From UBA5018 sp947463165 (GTDB lineage Bacteria > Cyanobacteriota > Cyanobacteriia > PCC-6307 > Cyanobiaceae): a stretch of 64,000 nt of DNA. Every line of letters begins with the position of its first letter. Position 1 is the first letter of the stretch. Positions 8,998-18,047 of the stretch are shown piece by piece. The stretch spans positions 3,367-67,366 of the forward strand of contig CALRTY020000021.1 in assembly GCA_943371245.1 (NCBI GenBank), written 5' to 3'. The notes below the pieces were generated by a model. It was not told the origin of the DNA. It saw only the letters and a program-made list of their open reading frames with translations, and did no database searches. Made by a program: the position numbers and the translations under genes.

Positions 8998-10491
8998 TCA
9001 GGTTTGGTTGCGCGGTCTCCATAGGCTGGACAGCCCGCGCCGGCTGGGGTCGGCATCTTGGCCCTGGGAGAAGCGCTGCACATCGGCCGCTTCAGGGGTG
9101 GGTTCCTTCACGCCACAGACATCGCGATACATCTCGTCATAGGCCAGGGCGGAACGACTCCAGCTGAAATCGACGGACATGGCGCGCTGCTGCAGCTGGG
9201 CCCAGCTGGTTGGATTGCGATAGGCCTCCCAGGAGCGCACGATTGTGGTGTAGAAATCGATCGGCTCATAGCGATCAAAGCCATAGCCGCATCCGCTACC
9301 TTTGCCCCCTTCCGCCGCTGGATCATTGGGCGGCACCGTATCCACCAAGCCGCCCACCATGCGCACCACCGGAATTGAGCCGTAGCGCATGGCCAGCATC
9401 TGACTAATGCCACAGGGCTCAAAGCGGCTGGGCATCAAGAAGGCATCACTGCCGGCGTAGATAAGCCGTGATAGGGCATCGTCATAGGTGAGGAAGACAG
9501 CGAAGCGGCCGGGATGGCGAGCCGCCATCTGCCAGAGCCCCGATTCGTAGGTGCGATCTCCAGTGCCTAGCACCACAATCTGGCTGTCGGTATAGGCCAA
9601 AACCCGATCTGCCACCTGTAGCAACAGATCCACGCCCTTTTGATCCACCAGCCGACTGACCATGCCCATGAGATAGCTTTTAGGCTTTACCTCTAGCCCC
9701 ATCCGCTCCTGTAAAGCTCGCTTGTTGATCGCCCTTGGAGCCAGGTCGGTGGCCGAAAACTTGGCGGGCAGGGTGATATCGGTAGCCGGGTTCCAGGCCT
9801 CCGTATCAATACCATTGACTATGCCCCGCAATTTGCCGCTAATAAAATTAAGCAATCCATCCAGTTGCTCACCATACTCGCGAGTGCGGATCTCGGCGGC
9901 GTAGGTTGGAGAAACGGCATTCACCCGATCGGCATATAGCAGTGCCGCCGCCATGGTGTGGTCCCCTTGCATGTACCAGGGGCACCAGGTCATCCGATCC
10001 AGCTTCCAGCGCCAGGGGCCCTGGTACTTGAGGTTGTGAATCGTGAAAACTGTGCTGATCTCCGGATCTTGATGCATCCACACAGGAATCATGCCGGTGT
10101 GCCAGTCATGGCAATGCAGCACCTGGGGCTTCCAGTGGTTCCAGGCAAATTCGGCCACGGCACTGGCGAAGAAGGTGAAGCGCCAGTCCTCGTCCTCGCC
10201 GCCGTAGATGCGTTCGCCATCGAAGACCGGATGGCCCACCAAATAGAGGGGCAGCCCCGTCTCTGGCTGGCTGATTTCAAAGATGGCGAAATCGTTGCCC
10301 ATCGTCTGGCCGCGCCAGATGGGCTCTGAGGGAATCTGCAGCCGACTCCAGAGCCTGCCGTAGCCGGGCATGATCACGCGCACGTCGTGACCGAGGGCGG
10401 CCAAGGCCGGCGGCAGGGAACCCACCACATCGCCCATGCCGCCCACCTTGACCAGCGGCGCGCATTCCGCCGCAGCAAAGAGAATGCGCAT
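8998..10491 (-). CDS. glgA: Glycogen synthase (ADP-glucose dependent)
   Basis: GlgA extends alpha-1,4-glucan chains from ADP-glucose. The 497-residue protein has the GT5 family pattern: the N-terminal KVGGMGDVVGSLPPAL loop with the ADP-glucose-binding Lys, HCHDWHTGMIPVW in the middle, and the C-terminal GT-B half with SRLVDQKGVDLLL and MPSRFEPCGISQMLAMRYGSIPVV. The ATG at 10491 gives the classical MRILFAAAEC start. A TTG at 10515 would add eight unlikely residues. It is followed upstream on the same strand by an L,D-transpeptidase gene, with only 65 bp between. Confidence 0.95.
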   Translation of the reverse strand: MRILFAAAECAPLVKVGGMGDVVGSLPPALAALGHDVRVIMPGYGRLWSRLQIPSEPIWRGQTMGNDFAIFEISQPETGLPLYLVGHPVFDGERIYGGEDEDWRFTFFASAVAEFAWNHWKPQVLHCHDWHTGMIPVWMHQDPEISTVFTIHNLKYQGPWRWKLDRMTWCPWYMQGDHTMAAALLYADRVNAVSPTYAAEIRTREYGEQLDGLLNFISGKLRGIVNGIDTEAWNPATDITLPAKFSATDLAPRAINKRALQERMGLEVKPKSYLMGMVSRLVDQKGVDLLLQVADRVLAYTDSQIVVLGTGDRTYESGLWQMAARHPGRFAVFLTYDDALSRLIYAGSDAFLMPSRFEPCGISQMLAMRYGSIPVVRMVGGLVDTVPPNDPAAEGGKGSGCGYGFDRYEPIDFYTTIVRSWEAYRNPTSWAQLQQRAMSVDFSWSRSALAYDEMYRDVCGVKEPTPEAADVQRFSQGQDADPSRRGLSSLWRPRNQT

Positions 10492-10556
10492 GTCAGAAGG
10501 GAAATCTGGGCGCAACTTTACGGGTGGTCCGCGACCGGTCTGCCCCAGCCGCCTTT

Positions 10557-11348
10557 TCAGGGCAAAACGATCACCGGCGTGCCCATGCTCACCAGCTCAA
10601 ACAGCTCGCGCACCTGCTCGTCGTAGAGCCGCACACAGCCGTGGGAAACGGCCTGGCCAACGCTGCGGCGGTTCGGGGTGCCATGGAAGCCCATGGTGGT
10701 GCAACCCTTTACGGTCAGTGCCGATCGACCGTTAAAGCCGCGGCGGCCTTTGCAGTCTCGGTGGAAGCCGATCCAGCGGCTGCCGAGGGGATTTTCCGGA
10801 CCTGCTGGCACCAGCTGGCCCGTGGCGGGATGCTTCCAGACGGGATTGATCACCCGCTCAATTACCTCAAACTGGCCCACCGGCGTCTCCCAGCCAGGCC
10901 TGCCCACCGCCACCGGAAAGCGGCGCAGCTCTTGGCCGCTATCGATCACCAGCAACAGGCGCCGCCGCCGGTCCAACACCAGCTCCCGCCCCTGGACGCT
11001 CCCATGGCCAGCTTTGCCATCCTCCTGGCTTTGGGCGTCGCCCACCAGGGGGTTGAGATCCCCAGGGCTGGGGCCCGCGATCTGCTGGGCCTGCATGGGC
11101 TCCAGGGGGCCGCTGAGGAAGACGCTCAGCAGGCCGGTAGTCGCCAGGATCAAAGCCAGGCCGAGCCTGAGGGGCCAGGGCCTCTGCAGGTCGCTCTTCA
11201 GGTTGGCAGCGGCAAGCGCCGGTGGCGGCAGGGGGGACACCAGGGGTGGCGGCAGGGGAGTTGCCGGCAGCGGAGTTGACCGCAGAGACTTTGGCGAAGG
11301 ACCTCGATTGGGGCGGGAAGCGTCGGCAAGGAAAATCTGAATTTTCAT
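10557..11348 (-). CDS. L,D-transpeptidase (YkuD family), membrane anchored
   Basis: The 263-residue protein carries a proline-rich N-terminal region (PLPATPLPPPLVSPLPPP), a membrane segment near residue 60 (LGLALILATTGLLSVFL) and a C-terminal YkuD domain. The catalytic motif is complete: MGFHGTP followed by SHGCVRL with Cys near residue 238. YkuD enzymes make L,D-crosslinks in peptidoglycan or attach proteins to it, and act in the periplasm, which fits the anchor. The proline-rich segment has the look of the window's short repeat expansions. Confidence 0.9.
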   Translation of the reverse strand: MKIQIFLADASRPNRGPSPKSLRSTPLPATPLPPPLVSPLPPPALAAANLKSDLQRPWPLRLGLALILATTGLLSVFLSGPLEPMQAQQIAGPSPGDLNPLVGDAQSQEDGKAGHGSVQGRELVLDRRRRLLLVIDSGQELRRFPVAVGRPGWETPVGQFEVIERVINPVWKHPATGQLVPAGPENPLGSRWIGFHRDCKGRRGFNGRSALTVKGCTTMGFHGTPNRRSVGQAVSHGCVRLYDEQVRELFELVSMGTPVIVLP

Positions 11349-11454
11349 AGTGCGGCTGCAGCACAGCGATGGGGACTGTGCTCAAAGAGAAAGGATCTTT
11401 AGAGGAGGGGATTTGCCTTCGTTTGGGTTGATGAATTGGTAGATGAGAAGATGG

Positions 11455-11990
11455 GTTTGCTGCAGCCCTGCCTACTGTAGGCAGTGTAGGCAGGTTTTCT
11501 GCAGGCAGGCTTGCGGCAGACAGGCTTGCTGTAGACAGGCTTGCTGCAGACAGGCTTGACGCAGATTAGGTTTGTCGCAGACACGTTTAGTGTAGACAGA
11601 TTTAGTGTAGACAGGTTTGCCGTAAAAAGAGCTGCCGAATAAAGTAGCTGCTGAATAGAGGCTTTCTGAATGCAAAGCTGCTGAATGCAGAGTTGCATAA
11701 TGTAAACTGCTGTTGAGAATGCAAAGCGCTGAGTGAAAACCGCTGCTGAAGGCAAAGTGCTGCTGAATGCAAACCGCTGCTGAAGGCAAAGTGCGGGATG
11801 CGGAGCCACTCAATGCGGAATTGCTGAATACAGACTTTTTTGTGCAGAGCCTCTGAATGCAAAGTTGCTGAATATACAGGCTTTGAAGGCAGGGTTGCTG
11901 AATTAAGAGTTGTCGAGCAAAGAGTTGTCGAATAAAGCTTTGTCGTATGCAGAGTTGTCGAATACGGATCTGCTGAGTGTGGATGGGTGG
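11455..11990. repeat. Large degenerate 15-bp tandem array upstream of the L,D-transpeptidase gene
   Basis: More than 500 bases are built from diverged short units. The block 11475-11625 has clear 15-base units of the type CAGGCTTGCTGCAGA or CAGRTTTAGTGTAGA. Further on the units are of the type TGCTGAATGCAAAG and drift into GTTGTCGAATAAAG. On the minus strand the 15-base period reads in one frame as pentapeptides such as NLST-L and KPVC-S, but no start, RBS or family supports a gene. The rest of 11349-12537 holds no convincing gene. Confidence 0.8.
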
Positions 11991-12465
11991 CCGTTGATTA
12001 GGGGCTGCCCAAAGGCGCCAGACAAATTTTAAATCTCATTGGTCCCACGATGCGAATGTCGTGGTGCGAATCTCGTGATGCGTATCCCATGGCTTTAGGG
12101 GGCATCTCGGCGCCTGGTCGCTTCCCTTCTCGCGGCGCTCCTGGCCTACGGGCAGTTTTCGAGGTGCCCAGGTCTCGGGTCCCTTTGAGGGCTAGGGGAG
12201 TTCTGGTCGGCTGGTCCAGGGCTGACCAGTTTCCCAAGTTCTGTCCAGCCCCCAAAGTTGTGCCCAGCTCTGCCAGTTTTGACCGGCTTCTCCTGTACTG
12301 ACCCTGCAGCCGCAGGCAGGGGATGTTTGCGAGCTCTGGAAAAATCGAGTCACTGCTGACCAAGTCTCTAGGCCGCATGGGCTCTGCGCTGGCAGTGGCC
12401 CTTTATTGGCATGGGCTCTGAGCTGACAGGGTGGCTGAAATTGCGATTTTCCAGAGCCCGATTGG

Positions 12466-12516
12466 CGGCCGGTGCTGGAGGTCTGTGCTGGTGGCCTGTG
12501 CTTGAGGCCTGAGTCG
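12466..12516. repeat. 13-bp degenerate tandem repeat downstream of menB
   Basis: On the minus strand three to four units of the form CAGGCCWCCAGCA follow one another, beginning about 25 bases past the menB stop. The period is 13, so it is not codon-related. Confidence 0.6.
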
Positions 12517-12537
12517 GGTTGCGCTGCTGCGCAGGGT

Positions 12538-13401
12538 TCAAGGCAGCCAGTCGGCGTCGGCAAAGTTTGGTGGTCGCTTTTCCAGGAAGGCATTGCGACC
12601 TTCCTGGCCCTCGGCCGTTCGGTAAAAAAGGTGGGTGGCCTGGCCGGCCAACTCCTGCAGCCCCGCCATGCCGTCGGTTTCGGCATTGAAGGCGGCCTTG
12701 AGGCAGCGGATCGCCGTGGGACTGTGTGCCATCACCTCCCGGCCCCAGCGCACCCCCTCCGCCTGCAGTTGCTCCAGGGGCACCACCGCGTTCACCAGTC
12801 CCATCTCCAGCGCCTCGGAGGCGCCGTATTGACGGCAGAGGAACCAGATCTCCCGAGCTTTGCGCTGGCCCACCACCCGGGCCAGGTAGCTGGCGCCAAA
12901 GCCGCCATCAAAACTGCCCACCCTGGGCCCCGTCTGCCCGAAGCGGGCATTTTCCGCCGCCAGCGAAAGGTCGCAGAGCAGATGCAGCACCTGGCCGCCG
13001 CCGATGGCGTAGCCCGCCACCAGGGCGATCACCACCTTGGGCAGGCTGCGAATCAACCGCTGCAGGTCGAGCACGTTCAGGCGTGGTAGTCCCTGCTCGT
13101 CGAGGTAGCCGCCATCGCCACGCACGCTCTGGTCACCGCCGGCGCAGAAGGCCCAGCCCCCGTCGTCGGCGGGCCCAGCCCCGGTGAACAGCACCACGCC
13201 CACCCGGGGGTCCTCCCGCACCCGGGTGAAGGCATCGCAGAGTTCGATCACCGTGCGCGGCCGGAAAGCATTGCGGCAGCGGGGGCGGTTGATCGTGATC
13301 CGGGCGATGCCCTCGTCGCTGCCCTCATAAATGATGTCCTCGTAGCTACCCAGCTGCCGCCACTGCAGCGGTGGATCGGCTGGGGAGAAGACCTCTATCA
13401 C
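12538..13401 (-). CDS. menB: 1,4-dihydroxy-2-naphthoyl-CoA synthase
   Basis: MenB closes the second ring of the naphthoquinone in phylloquinone (vitamin K1) synthesis, the photosystem I electron carrier. The crotonase-fold protein shows ITINRPRCRNAFRP, WAFCAGGDQSVRG, the oxyanion segments VVALVAGYAIGGGQVLH-like (VIALVAGYAIGGGQ) and GSFDGGFGASYLARVVG, and the C-terminal ADWLP. A GTG at 13401 gives 287 residues, the usual size. The frame runs open to 13569, but that extension is Gly/Ala-rich, overlaps menD and does not look conserved. It lies just downstream of menD on the same strand, in pathway order. Confidence 0.92.
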   Translation of the reverse strand: MIEVFSPADPPLQWRQLGSYEDIIYEGSDEGIARITINRPRCRNAFRPRTVIELCDAFTRVREDPRVGVVLFTGAGPADDGGWAFCAGGDQSVRGDGGYLDEQGLPRLNVLDLQRLIRSLPKVVIALVAGYAIGGGQVLHLLCDLSLAAENARFGQTGPRVGSFDGGFGASYLARVVGQRKAREIWFLCRQYGASEALEMGLVNAVVPLEQLQAEGVRWGREVMAHSPTAIRCLKAAFNAETDGMAGLQELAGQATHLFYRTAEGQEGRNAFLEKRPPNFADADWLP

Positions 13402-13528
13402 GGCCGCTGCGGCATCACAGGCGCCATTCTGCGCAGCGCCCGTCGCGGCTCCTCCACCAGCTCCGCTGATGGTCCCTGGGCCTCTGTTTTTGGTGCTGCT
13501 GCCAGGCCAGCTCCCAAGGCTGCTGTTC

Positions 13529-15388
13529 TCAATGCTGGCTTTGGCGCAGCCGCTGGCGCAGCAGGGCATCCTGGCGGCGGTCGGTGACCAGCCTCAACAG
13601 CGCCAGGGGCTGCTGCAACGCCCAGCTCAAATCCCGCTCCAGCTCCTCCCAGCCGCCACACAGGCGCCCCGGCACCCCATGGACGGCCGCCAGGGCCACC
13701 GGATCGACGGGTTGGGGCATGGCAAACAGCCGTTCGAAATCCATCACCGCCGCTGGATCGGGCCGAATCGGCAGCTGTTCAAAAATGCCGCCGCCGCCGT
13801 TGTCGATCACCAGGATCGTCAGCTGACCTGTCAATTGGCTGCGCCACAACCAGCCGTTGGCGTCGTGCAGCAGGGCCAGGTCGCCGCTGATCAGCACGGC
13901 TCTGCCGCAGGCATGGGCCACCCCGCAGGCCAGCGACAGGGTGCCATCGATGCCAGAGGCGCCCCGAAAGGCCAGCACCGGTCGGGGCGGACCATCGCCC
14001 ACCGCAAAGCTCTCCCAATCCCGCACCGGCGAACTGTTGGCCAGCACCAAGGGCACACCCGCGGGCAGGAGCCGGCTCAGCTGGCGGGCCAGAGCCGGTT
14101 CGCAGAGGCCAGCCATGGCTGTTTCAGGGGCAGCTGCGATCCCAGCTGAGGTCAAGGGGGCCGCCAGCTGGCTGTCTAGCCAAGCCTGCAGGGCCTGCTC
14201 CGCCGCCTGCCAGCGCTGGGCCAGGGCCAGGTTGGCGGCCGGGGGCTGATCGCCCTGCCAGGTTGGCGGCAGGGCTGCCCACCAGGGCGCCAGGCCGCTA
14301 AAGCAGCGCTGCTGGGCAGTGCCCAGGGCATCGAGATTGCGCGGGTCGGCCTCGCTGATCAGGGCCTGGGGGCCGCTGAAATTGGCCAGCCCTTGCTGCA
14401 GTCGCCGGCTGGCCGGCAGCGGCCCCAGCCGCAGCAGCTGCTCAGGCTGCCACTCGGGTTTGGGGGCGGCCAGCAGCAGGTCATAGCCGGCCACCAGGTT
14501 TAGATCCGCCATGCCCCGCAGGCCGCTGAGGGCATCGGCCAGCAGCGGCCAGCCGGTGCGTCGCTGCAACTGCCGCAGGGCAGTCAGGTGGGCGCCCCAG
14601 GTTTGGGGTCTGCCGCGCCAAGGCCCGGCCACGATCAGCCCGGGTCGATCTGGATCGAGCCCCAGCGACCCTCCAGCGCCCTGCCAGCCTTGGGGGGCCG
14701 CCTCGGGGCTGGATTGATCCGCCGGCAGGGCATGGGCGGGCCAGGCCCTGGCCACCGCCAGCAGCGCGGCGGAGCCGGCATGGAGGGGCTCATCAATCGG
14801 CAGGTTCAGCTGCACCGGCCCTGGCGCTGCCCATGAATGCGTCGCCTGTTCGGGCGTTGCTTGGGCAGCTGCCTGGGCCAAGGTTGGCTGATCTGGCCCC
14901 AGGCAGTGCCGGAAAGCGGTGGCGGCCAGCTCATCCAGTTCGGCCGCGGCCATGGCGTGCAGGCCGCGACCATCGCCAAGCCCCTGCCAGCGCAGGGAGG
15001 CGATCAGGAAGTCTTCTTGGTTCACGGTTTGGTTGGCGCCGCAACCCTTCAGCCGCGGCGGTCGATCCGCCGTGAGCAGCAGCAGCGGAATGGCGCCGTA
15101 ATCCGCCTCCACCACCGCCGGCAGCAGGTTGGCCACCGCCGTGCCCGAGGTGGTGATCACGGCCGCCGGCAGGCCGGTGGCGCGGCCATGGCCGAGGGCA
15201 AAAAAAGCGGCGGAGCGCTCATCGATGGCCGTCACCAGGGCCAAGCCTTGCCGCTCCAACAGCCCGGCCGCCACCGCCAGGGGCCCGGAGCGGCTGCCGG
15301 GGCAGAGCACCAGCTGCCTCAGGCCCCGCCGCATCAGGGCCTGCAACAGGGTGAGGGCAGCCTCCAGGTTGGCTTGGGCGCGATCCAA
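13529..15388 (-). CDS. menD: SEPHCHC synthase (MenD)
   Basis: MenD is a thiamine-diphosphate enzyme that joins 2-oxoglutarate and isochorismate to give SEPHCHC, the first committed step of phylloquinone synthesis. The 619-residue protein starts with LVLCPGSRSGPLAVAA, carries the TPP glutamate region (ERSAAFFALGHGRATG) and VITTSGTAVANLLPAVVEA, and ends with the cofactor-binding GDLALLHDANGWLW region. It is slightly longer than many MenD proteins, with Gly/Ala/Gln-rich loops in the middle. The start is TTG at 15388. It is divergent from lepB and followed by menB. Confidence 0.93.
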   Translation of the reverse strand: MDRAQANLEAALTLLQALMRRGLRQLVLCPGSRSGPLAVAAGLLERQGLALVTAIDERSAAFFALGHGRATGLPAAVITTSGTAVANLLPAVVEADYGAIPLLLLTADRPPRLKGCGANQTVNQEDFLIASLRWQGLGDGRGLHAMAAAELDELAATAFRHCLGPDQPTLAQAAAQATPEQATHSWAAPGPVQLNLPIDEPLHAGSAALLAVARAWPAHALPADQSSPEAAPQGWQGAGGSLGLDPDRPGLIVAGPWRGRPQTWGAHLTALRQLQRRTGWPLLADALSGLRGMADLNLVAGYDLLLAAPKPEWQPEQLLRLGPLPASRRLQQGLANFSGPQALISEADPRNLDALGTAQQRCFSGLAPWWAALPPTWQGDQPPAANLALAQRWQAAEQALQAWLDSQLAAPLTSAGIAAAPETAMAGLCEPALARQLSRLLPAGVPLVLANSSPVRDWESFAVGDGPPRPVLAFRGASGIDGTLSLACGVAHACGRAVLISGDLALLHDANGWLWRSQLTGQLTILVIDNGGGGIFEQLPIRPDPAAVMDFERLFAMPQPVDPVALAAVHGVPGRLCGGWEELERDLSWALQQPLALLRLVTDRRQDALLRQRLRQSQH

Positions 15389-15450
15389 ACAGAGATGCCT
15401 TCCCGTCCGGGGTGGCTGCAGGATGGGGCGCCTATCTTCTCTCCAGGCCC

Positions 15451-16095
15451 GTGAGCAGCGAACCGACGGCCTCGCCCCGGCCCTGGCGGCAGCGGCTGGC
15501 CGACCTGCGCGCCCAGCTGCTGCCGGTGCTGGCCTGGCTGCTGCTGGCCCTGGCGCTGCGCTGGTTGGTGGTGGAGCCGCGCTGGATTCCCTCCGATTCG
15601 ATGCTGCCCACCCTGCGGCAACAGGATCGGGTGCTGGTGGAGAAGTTGCGAGTGCGGCTGCACCGGCCGCTGCCGATCGGCACCGTGGTGGTGTTCAGGC
15701 CGCCGCCGCCGCTGCAGGCCGCCGGCTACGACCCCAAGGCAGCGCTGATCAAACGGGTGGTGGCCCGGGCCGGCGACCGGGTGGAGGTGCGTCAGGGGCT
15801 GTTATGGCGCAATGGTGCCCCGGTGGCGAGCGATTGGGCGGCGGCGCCGATGGACTATCAACTGCAGCCCTTCACCCTGGCGGCGGGGCAGCTGCTGGTG
15901 CTGGGGGATAACCGCAATGCCAGCCTCGATTCCCACCTCTGGGGCCCCCTGCCCGAGGAGGAGCTGATCGGCACGGCGATCTGGCGCTACTGGCCCCTGA
16001 ACCGCTTCGGTCTGCTTAGCCGCCAGCTCAGCCGCAGGGAGATACGGATCTACCCCCCTTCAACCGCACCTTTGGCCGCTGAACATCTGGGGTAG
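15451..16095 (+). CDS. lepB: Signal peptidase I
   Basis: The enzyme removes signal peptides from exported proteins at the outer face of the membrane. One membrane anchor (LLPVLAWLLLALALRWLVV) precedes the catalytic Ser in PSDSMLPTL (about residue 50), and the general-base Lys is in ALIKRVVARAGD (about residue 101). The C-terminal LGDNRNASLDSHLWGPL box is intact. The GTG at 15451 gives 214 residues; a GTG at 15412 would extend it by 13. The gene is divergent from menD and 31 bp ahead of the DUF760 gene. Confidence 0.92.
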   Translation: MSSEPTASPRPWRQRLADLRAQLLPVLAWLLLALALRWLVVEPRWIPSDSMLPTLRQQDRVLVEKLRVRLHRPLPIGTVVVFRPPPPLQAAGYDPKAALIKRVVARAGDRVEVRQGLLWRNGAPVASDWAAAPMDYQLQPFTLAAGQLLVLGDNRNASLDSHLWGPLPEEELIGTAIWRYWPLNRFGLLSRQLSRREIRIYPPSTAPLAAEHLG

Positions 16096-16126
16096 GGTGC
16101 AGTCCGTGACCTAGCGCACACCGGAC

Positions 16127-16483
16127 ATGTTCAACCCGGAGTTCCTGACTAGCGACAACGAAGCCATAGGCGGCAACCCCCTGATCCAGTACCTCCAGGA
16201 TCAGTCTCCGGATGTGTTGCAGCGGGTGGCTCGTTCAGCTAGTCATGAGATTCAAGACATCATTCGCCACAACGTGCAGGGCCTGCTCGGCATGCTGCCC
16301 GCCGAGCAGTTTGATGTGAAAATCCAGACCAGCCGTGAAAACCTGGCTGGCCTGCTGGGTTCGGCGATGATGACCGGTTACTTCCTGCGCCAGATGGAAC
16401 AGCGCATGGAGCTGGAAACCAGCTTGATCGGCAGCTGCAGCCTGGCCGATAGTGATGCTGATCCGGGCGAATTACGGCTCTAA
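16127..16483 (+). CDS. DUF760 family protein
   Basis: This 118-residue soluble protein matches the pattern of DUF760, a family of cyanobacteria and plastids: NPLIQYLQDQSPDVLQRVA, then IIRHNVQGLLGMLP and a C-terminal GYFLRQMEQRMELE. The biochemical role is unknown to me. It is all-helical by pattern and probably shares a transcript with lepB. The ATG at 16127 is the only sensible start. Confidence 0.85.
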   Translation: MFNPEFLTSDNEAIGGNPLIQYLQDQSPDVLQRVARSASHEIQDIIRHNVQGLLGMLPAEQFDVKIQTSRENLAGLLGSAMMTGYFLRQMEQRMELETSLIGSCSLADSDADPGELRL

Positions 16484-16496
16484 GGGCGAGGGCCGC

Positions 16497-17717
16497 TCAG
16501 CTGTCGCAGTTGGGCACCACACCTAGTTTCACAAGGTTGCGATCGATGCTGGCCAGGTAGCGCCAGCTCTGCTCATCTACAGCCCAGGGTCTTTCACCCA
16601 GTTCCCTTGCCAGCTCTTGTAGATCCGCGGCTGTGCAGGGCACCGGCGCCTCGTAGTGGGCGGGCACCAATTGACGAATCTCACCCAGCTGGGAAAGCTG
16701 ATGCAGCCAGTTGATCAGCAGCTGGCGGTGGCGGGGGAACACCAGCCGCTCCAACACCGGTGCCACCTGGATGACCGGCGCACCAGGGGGAACCAATTGG
16801 CGAAATTCCCGCTGCCAATCCGGCTGCCAGTGGAAGGGATAGAGGGCGTTGGCGGCGCCGCCGGGTTGTCGGCTGGCGTTCCAGACCTGCTTTAGCAGCT
16901 CCCCTGGGCCCAGGATTGCCAGCCTTTCGGGTCGCAGGAAGGAGGCGAACAGCACCAGCCGCCACCAGCCCTGGCGCCTCAGCTCGGGCGAATCCAACAA
17001 CGGCTGATCGGCCCGCTCGCGGGCGTGGAACAGCAGCGGTTTTGGATCGAGGTTGAATATGATCGGTGGTTGCTCGCCGATGGCCACCAAGGCATCGGTC
17101 ACCAGCAAACTGCCGCTGGCCCGGTGCAGGCAGGCCGCCTCAAAAAAGTTTCCCACCCCCAAATCCAGGGGGCCCAGGCCGCACCAGTCGAGCTGGTCGC
17201 CGTGGGGCAGGCCCTGCTCAAACAGCACCTTGGTGCGCTGGCGGGGGAAGCCCAGCCAGCTGGACGGCAGGGAGATTGGAAAACTCCACTGCCCCGGTGT
17301 TACCCACAGTTCGGCCTGGGGAAAGGCCCTCGCCATCGCCGGCACCGGCAACTTGTGCTCCAACCCCGAGCTGGTGGGCAGCACGATCGTGAGCACCGGG
17401 CCATGCAGTTGCTCCAGCTCGGCCAGGGCCGCGCGCACTTCGCCGGTGGGGGCCACCGGCGCGTAGAGCAGCAGCCCCTGGCGCAGCCGCAGCACCGTCA
17501 TCCGAATCGGCACCGCCACGTAGAACACCCCCAGCAACTGCTCAATGCTCCACAGCTGGCCGGGGATCAATTCGCGCAGCAGGCTGCGGCGACGGCCGTA
17601 GGGATAGAGGGGCAGCAGCGGCCACCAGGGCCAGCGCTGCTGGCTGGCATCGCCAGGGACGGGGGGCTGGGAGATGGCGGTAATCACCGCGGCTGGGTGG
17701 AGCAAACGGGGGCCCAT
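16497..17717 (-). CDS. DUF4336 family protein
   Basis: The 406-residue protein fits DUF4336, a cyanobacterial and plant family distantly related to metallo-beta-lactamase folds. Visible conserved parts are WPWWPLLPLYPYGRRRSLL near the N-terminus, IRMTVLRLRQGLLLYAPVAPTGEV, LPTSSGLEHKLP and the C-terminal LVPAHYEAPVPC. The frame is open to an ATG at 17900. That segment is a repeat-like, Ser/Thr/Pro-rich stretch overlapping the psbA terminator, so I prefer the ATG at 17717 (17816-17818 is another candidate). It is convergent with the DUF760 gene. Confidence 0.8.
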   Translation of the reverse strand: MGPRLLHPAAVITAISQPPVPGDASQQRWPWWPLLPLYPYGRRRSLLRELIPGQLWSIEQLLGVFYVAVPIRMTVLRLRQGLLLYAPVAPTGEVRAALAELEQLHGPVLTIVLPTSSGLEHKLPVPAMARAFPQAELWVTPGQWSFPISLPSSWLGFPRQRTKVLFEQGLPHGDQLDWCGLGPLDLGVGNFFEAACLHRASGSLLVTDALVAIGEQPPIIFNLDPKPLLFHARERADQPLLDSPELRRQGWWRLVLFASFLRPERLAILGPGELLKQVWNASRQPGGAANALYPFHWQPDWQREFRQLVPPGAPVIQVAPVLERLVFPRHRQLLINWLHQLSQLGEIRQLVPAHYEAPVPCTAADLQELARELGERPWAVDEQSWRYLASIDRNLVKLGVVPNCDS

Positions 17718-17901
17718 CCTCGCCGCTGGCCGACCGCTGGTGCAGGGCTGGATGCAGGGTTGAGAGCTGGTTCGGCTCTGGTTGAGCGCTGGTGGGGCCC
17801 AGGTTGCGCTCAGGTTCATCCCAGCTGGGGCCAGCTCCCGCTTTTTCTGCAGCAACCTTTCACCTGCACAGCCGCCTGGAGGCAGGGTGTGCGAGAGCAT
17901 G

Positions 17902-17925
17902 AAAAACCCCCTCTGGTGAGGGGGT
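17902..17925 (-). terminator. Rho-independent terminator of psbA
   Basis: Read on the minus strand, an 8-bp stem ACCCCCTC/GAGGGGGT with the tetraloop ACCA is followed directly by five T. It lies about 117 bases past the psbA stop and overlaps the longest possible start of the DUF4336 gene, which argues for a shorter DUF4336 CDS. Confidence 0.85.
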
Positions 17926-17961
17926 GGCGGCAGGCCTTTGGCTATGGCCCTTCAGGCGGGG

Positions 17962-18047
17962 CTGTTTAGGTTCACCAGCCTGTTTAGGTTCAGCAGGCTG
18001 TTTAGTTTAACCAGCCTGTTTGTTTCACCAGTCTGGTTAGCTTCAGC
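17962..18047. repeat. 18-bp tandem repeat between the psbA stop and its terminator
   Basis: About five units of the form CTGTTTAGGTTCACCAGC lie at 17962-17979, 17980-17997, 17998-18015, 18016-18032 (17 bases) and a last partial unit that runs into the psbA stop codon (18043-18045). It forms the 3' untranslated region of the psbA transcript. Confidence 0.85.

Noticed and set aside
11399..11862. Three overlapping minus-strand ORFs read as proteins
   Set aside because: They are translations of the tandem array in different frames, with Cys/Gln/Leu-biased composition and no start or family support.
11998..12378. Minus-strand 126-residue ORF in the spacer before menB
   Set aside because: Arg/Pro/Gly-rich composition typical of open GC-rich frames, no domain, and a competing plus-strand frame over the same bases.
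12472..13089. Plus-strand ORF opposite menB
   Set aside because: Antisense to clear MenB motifs; composition typical of a GC-rich shadow frame.
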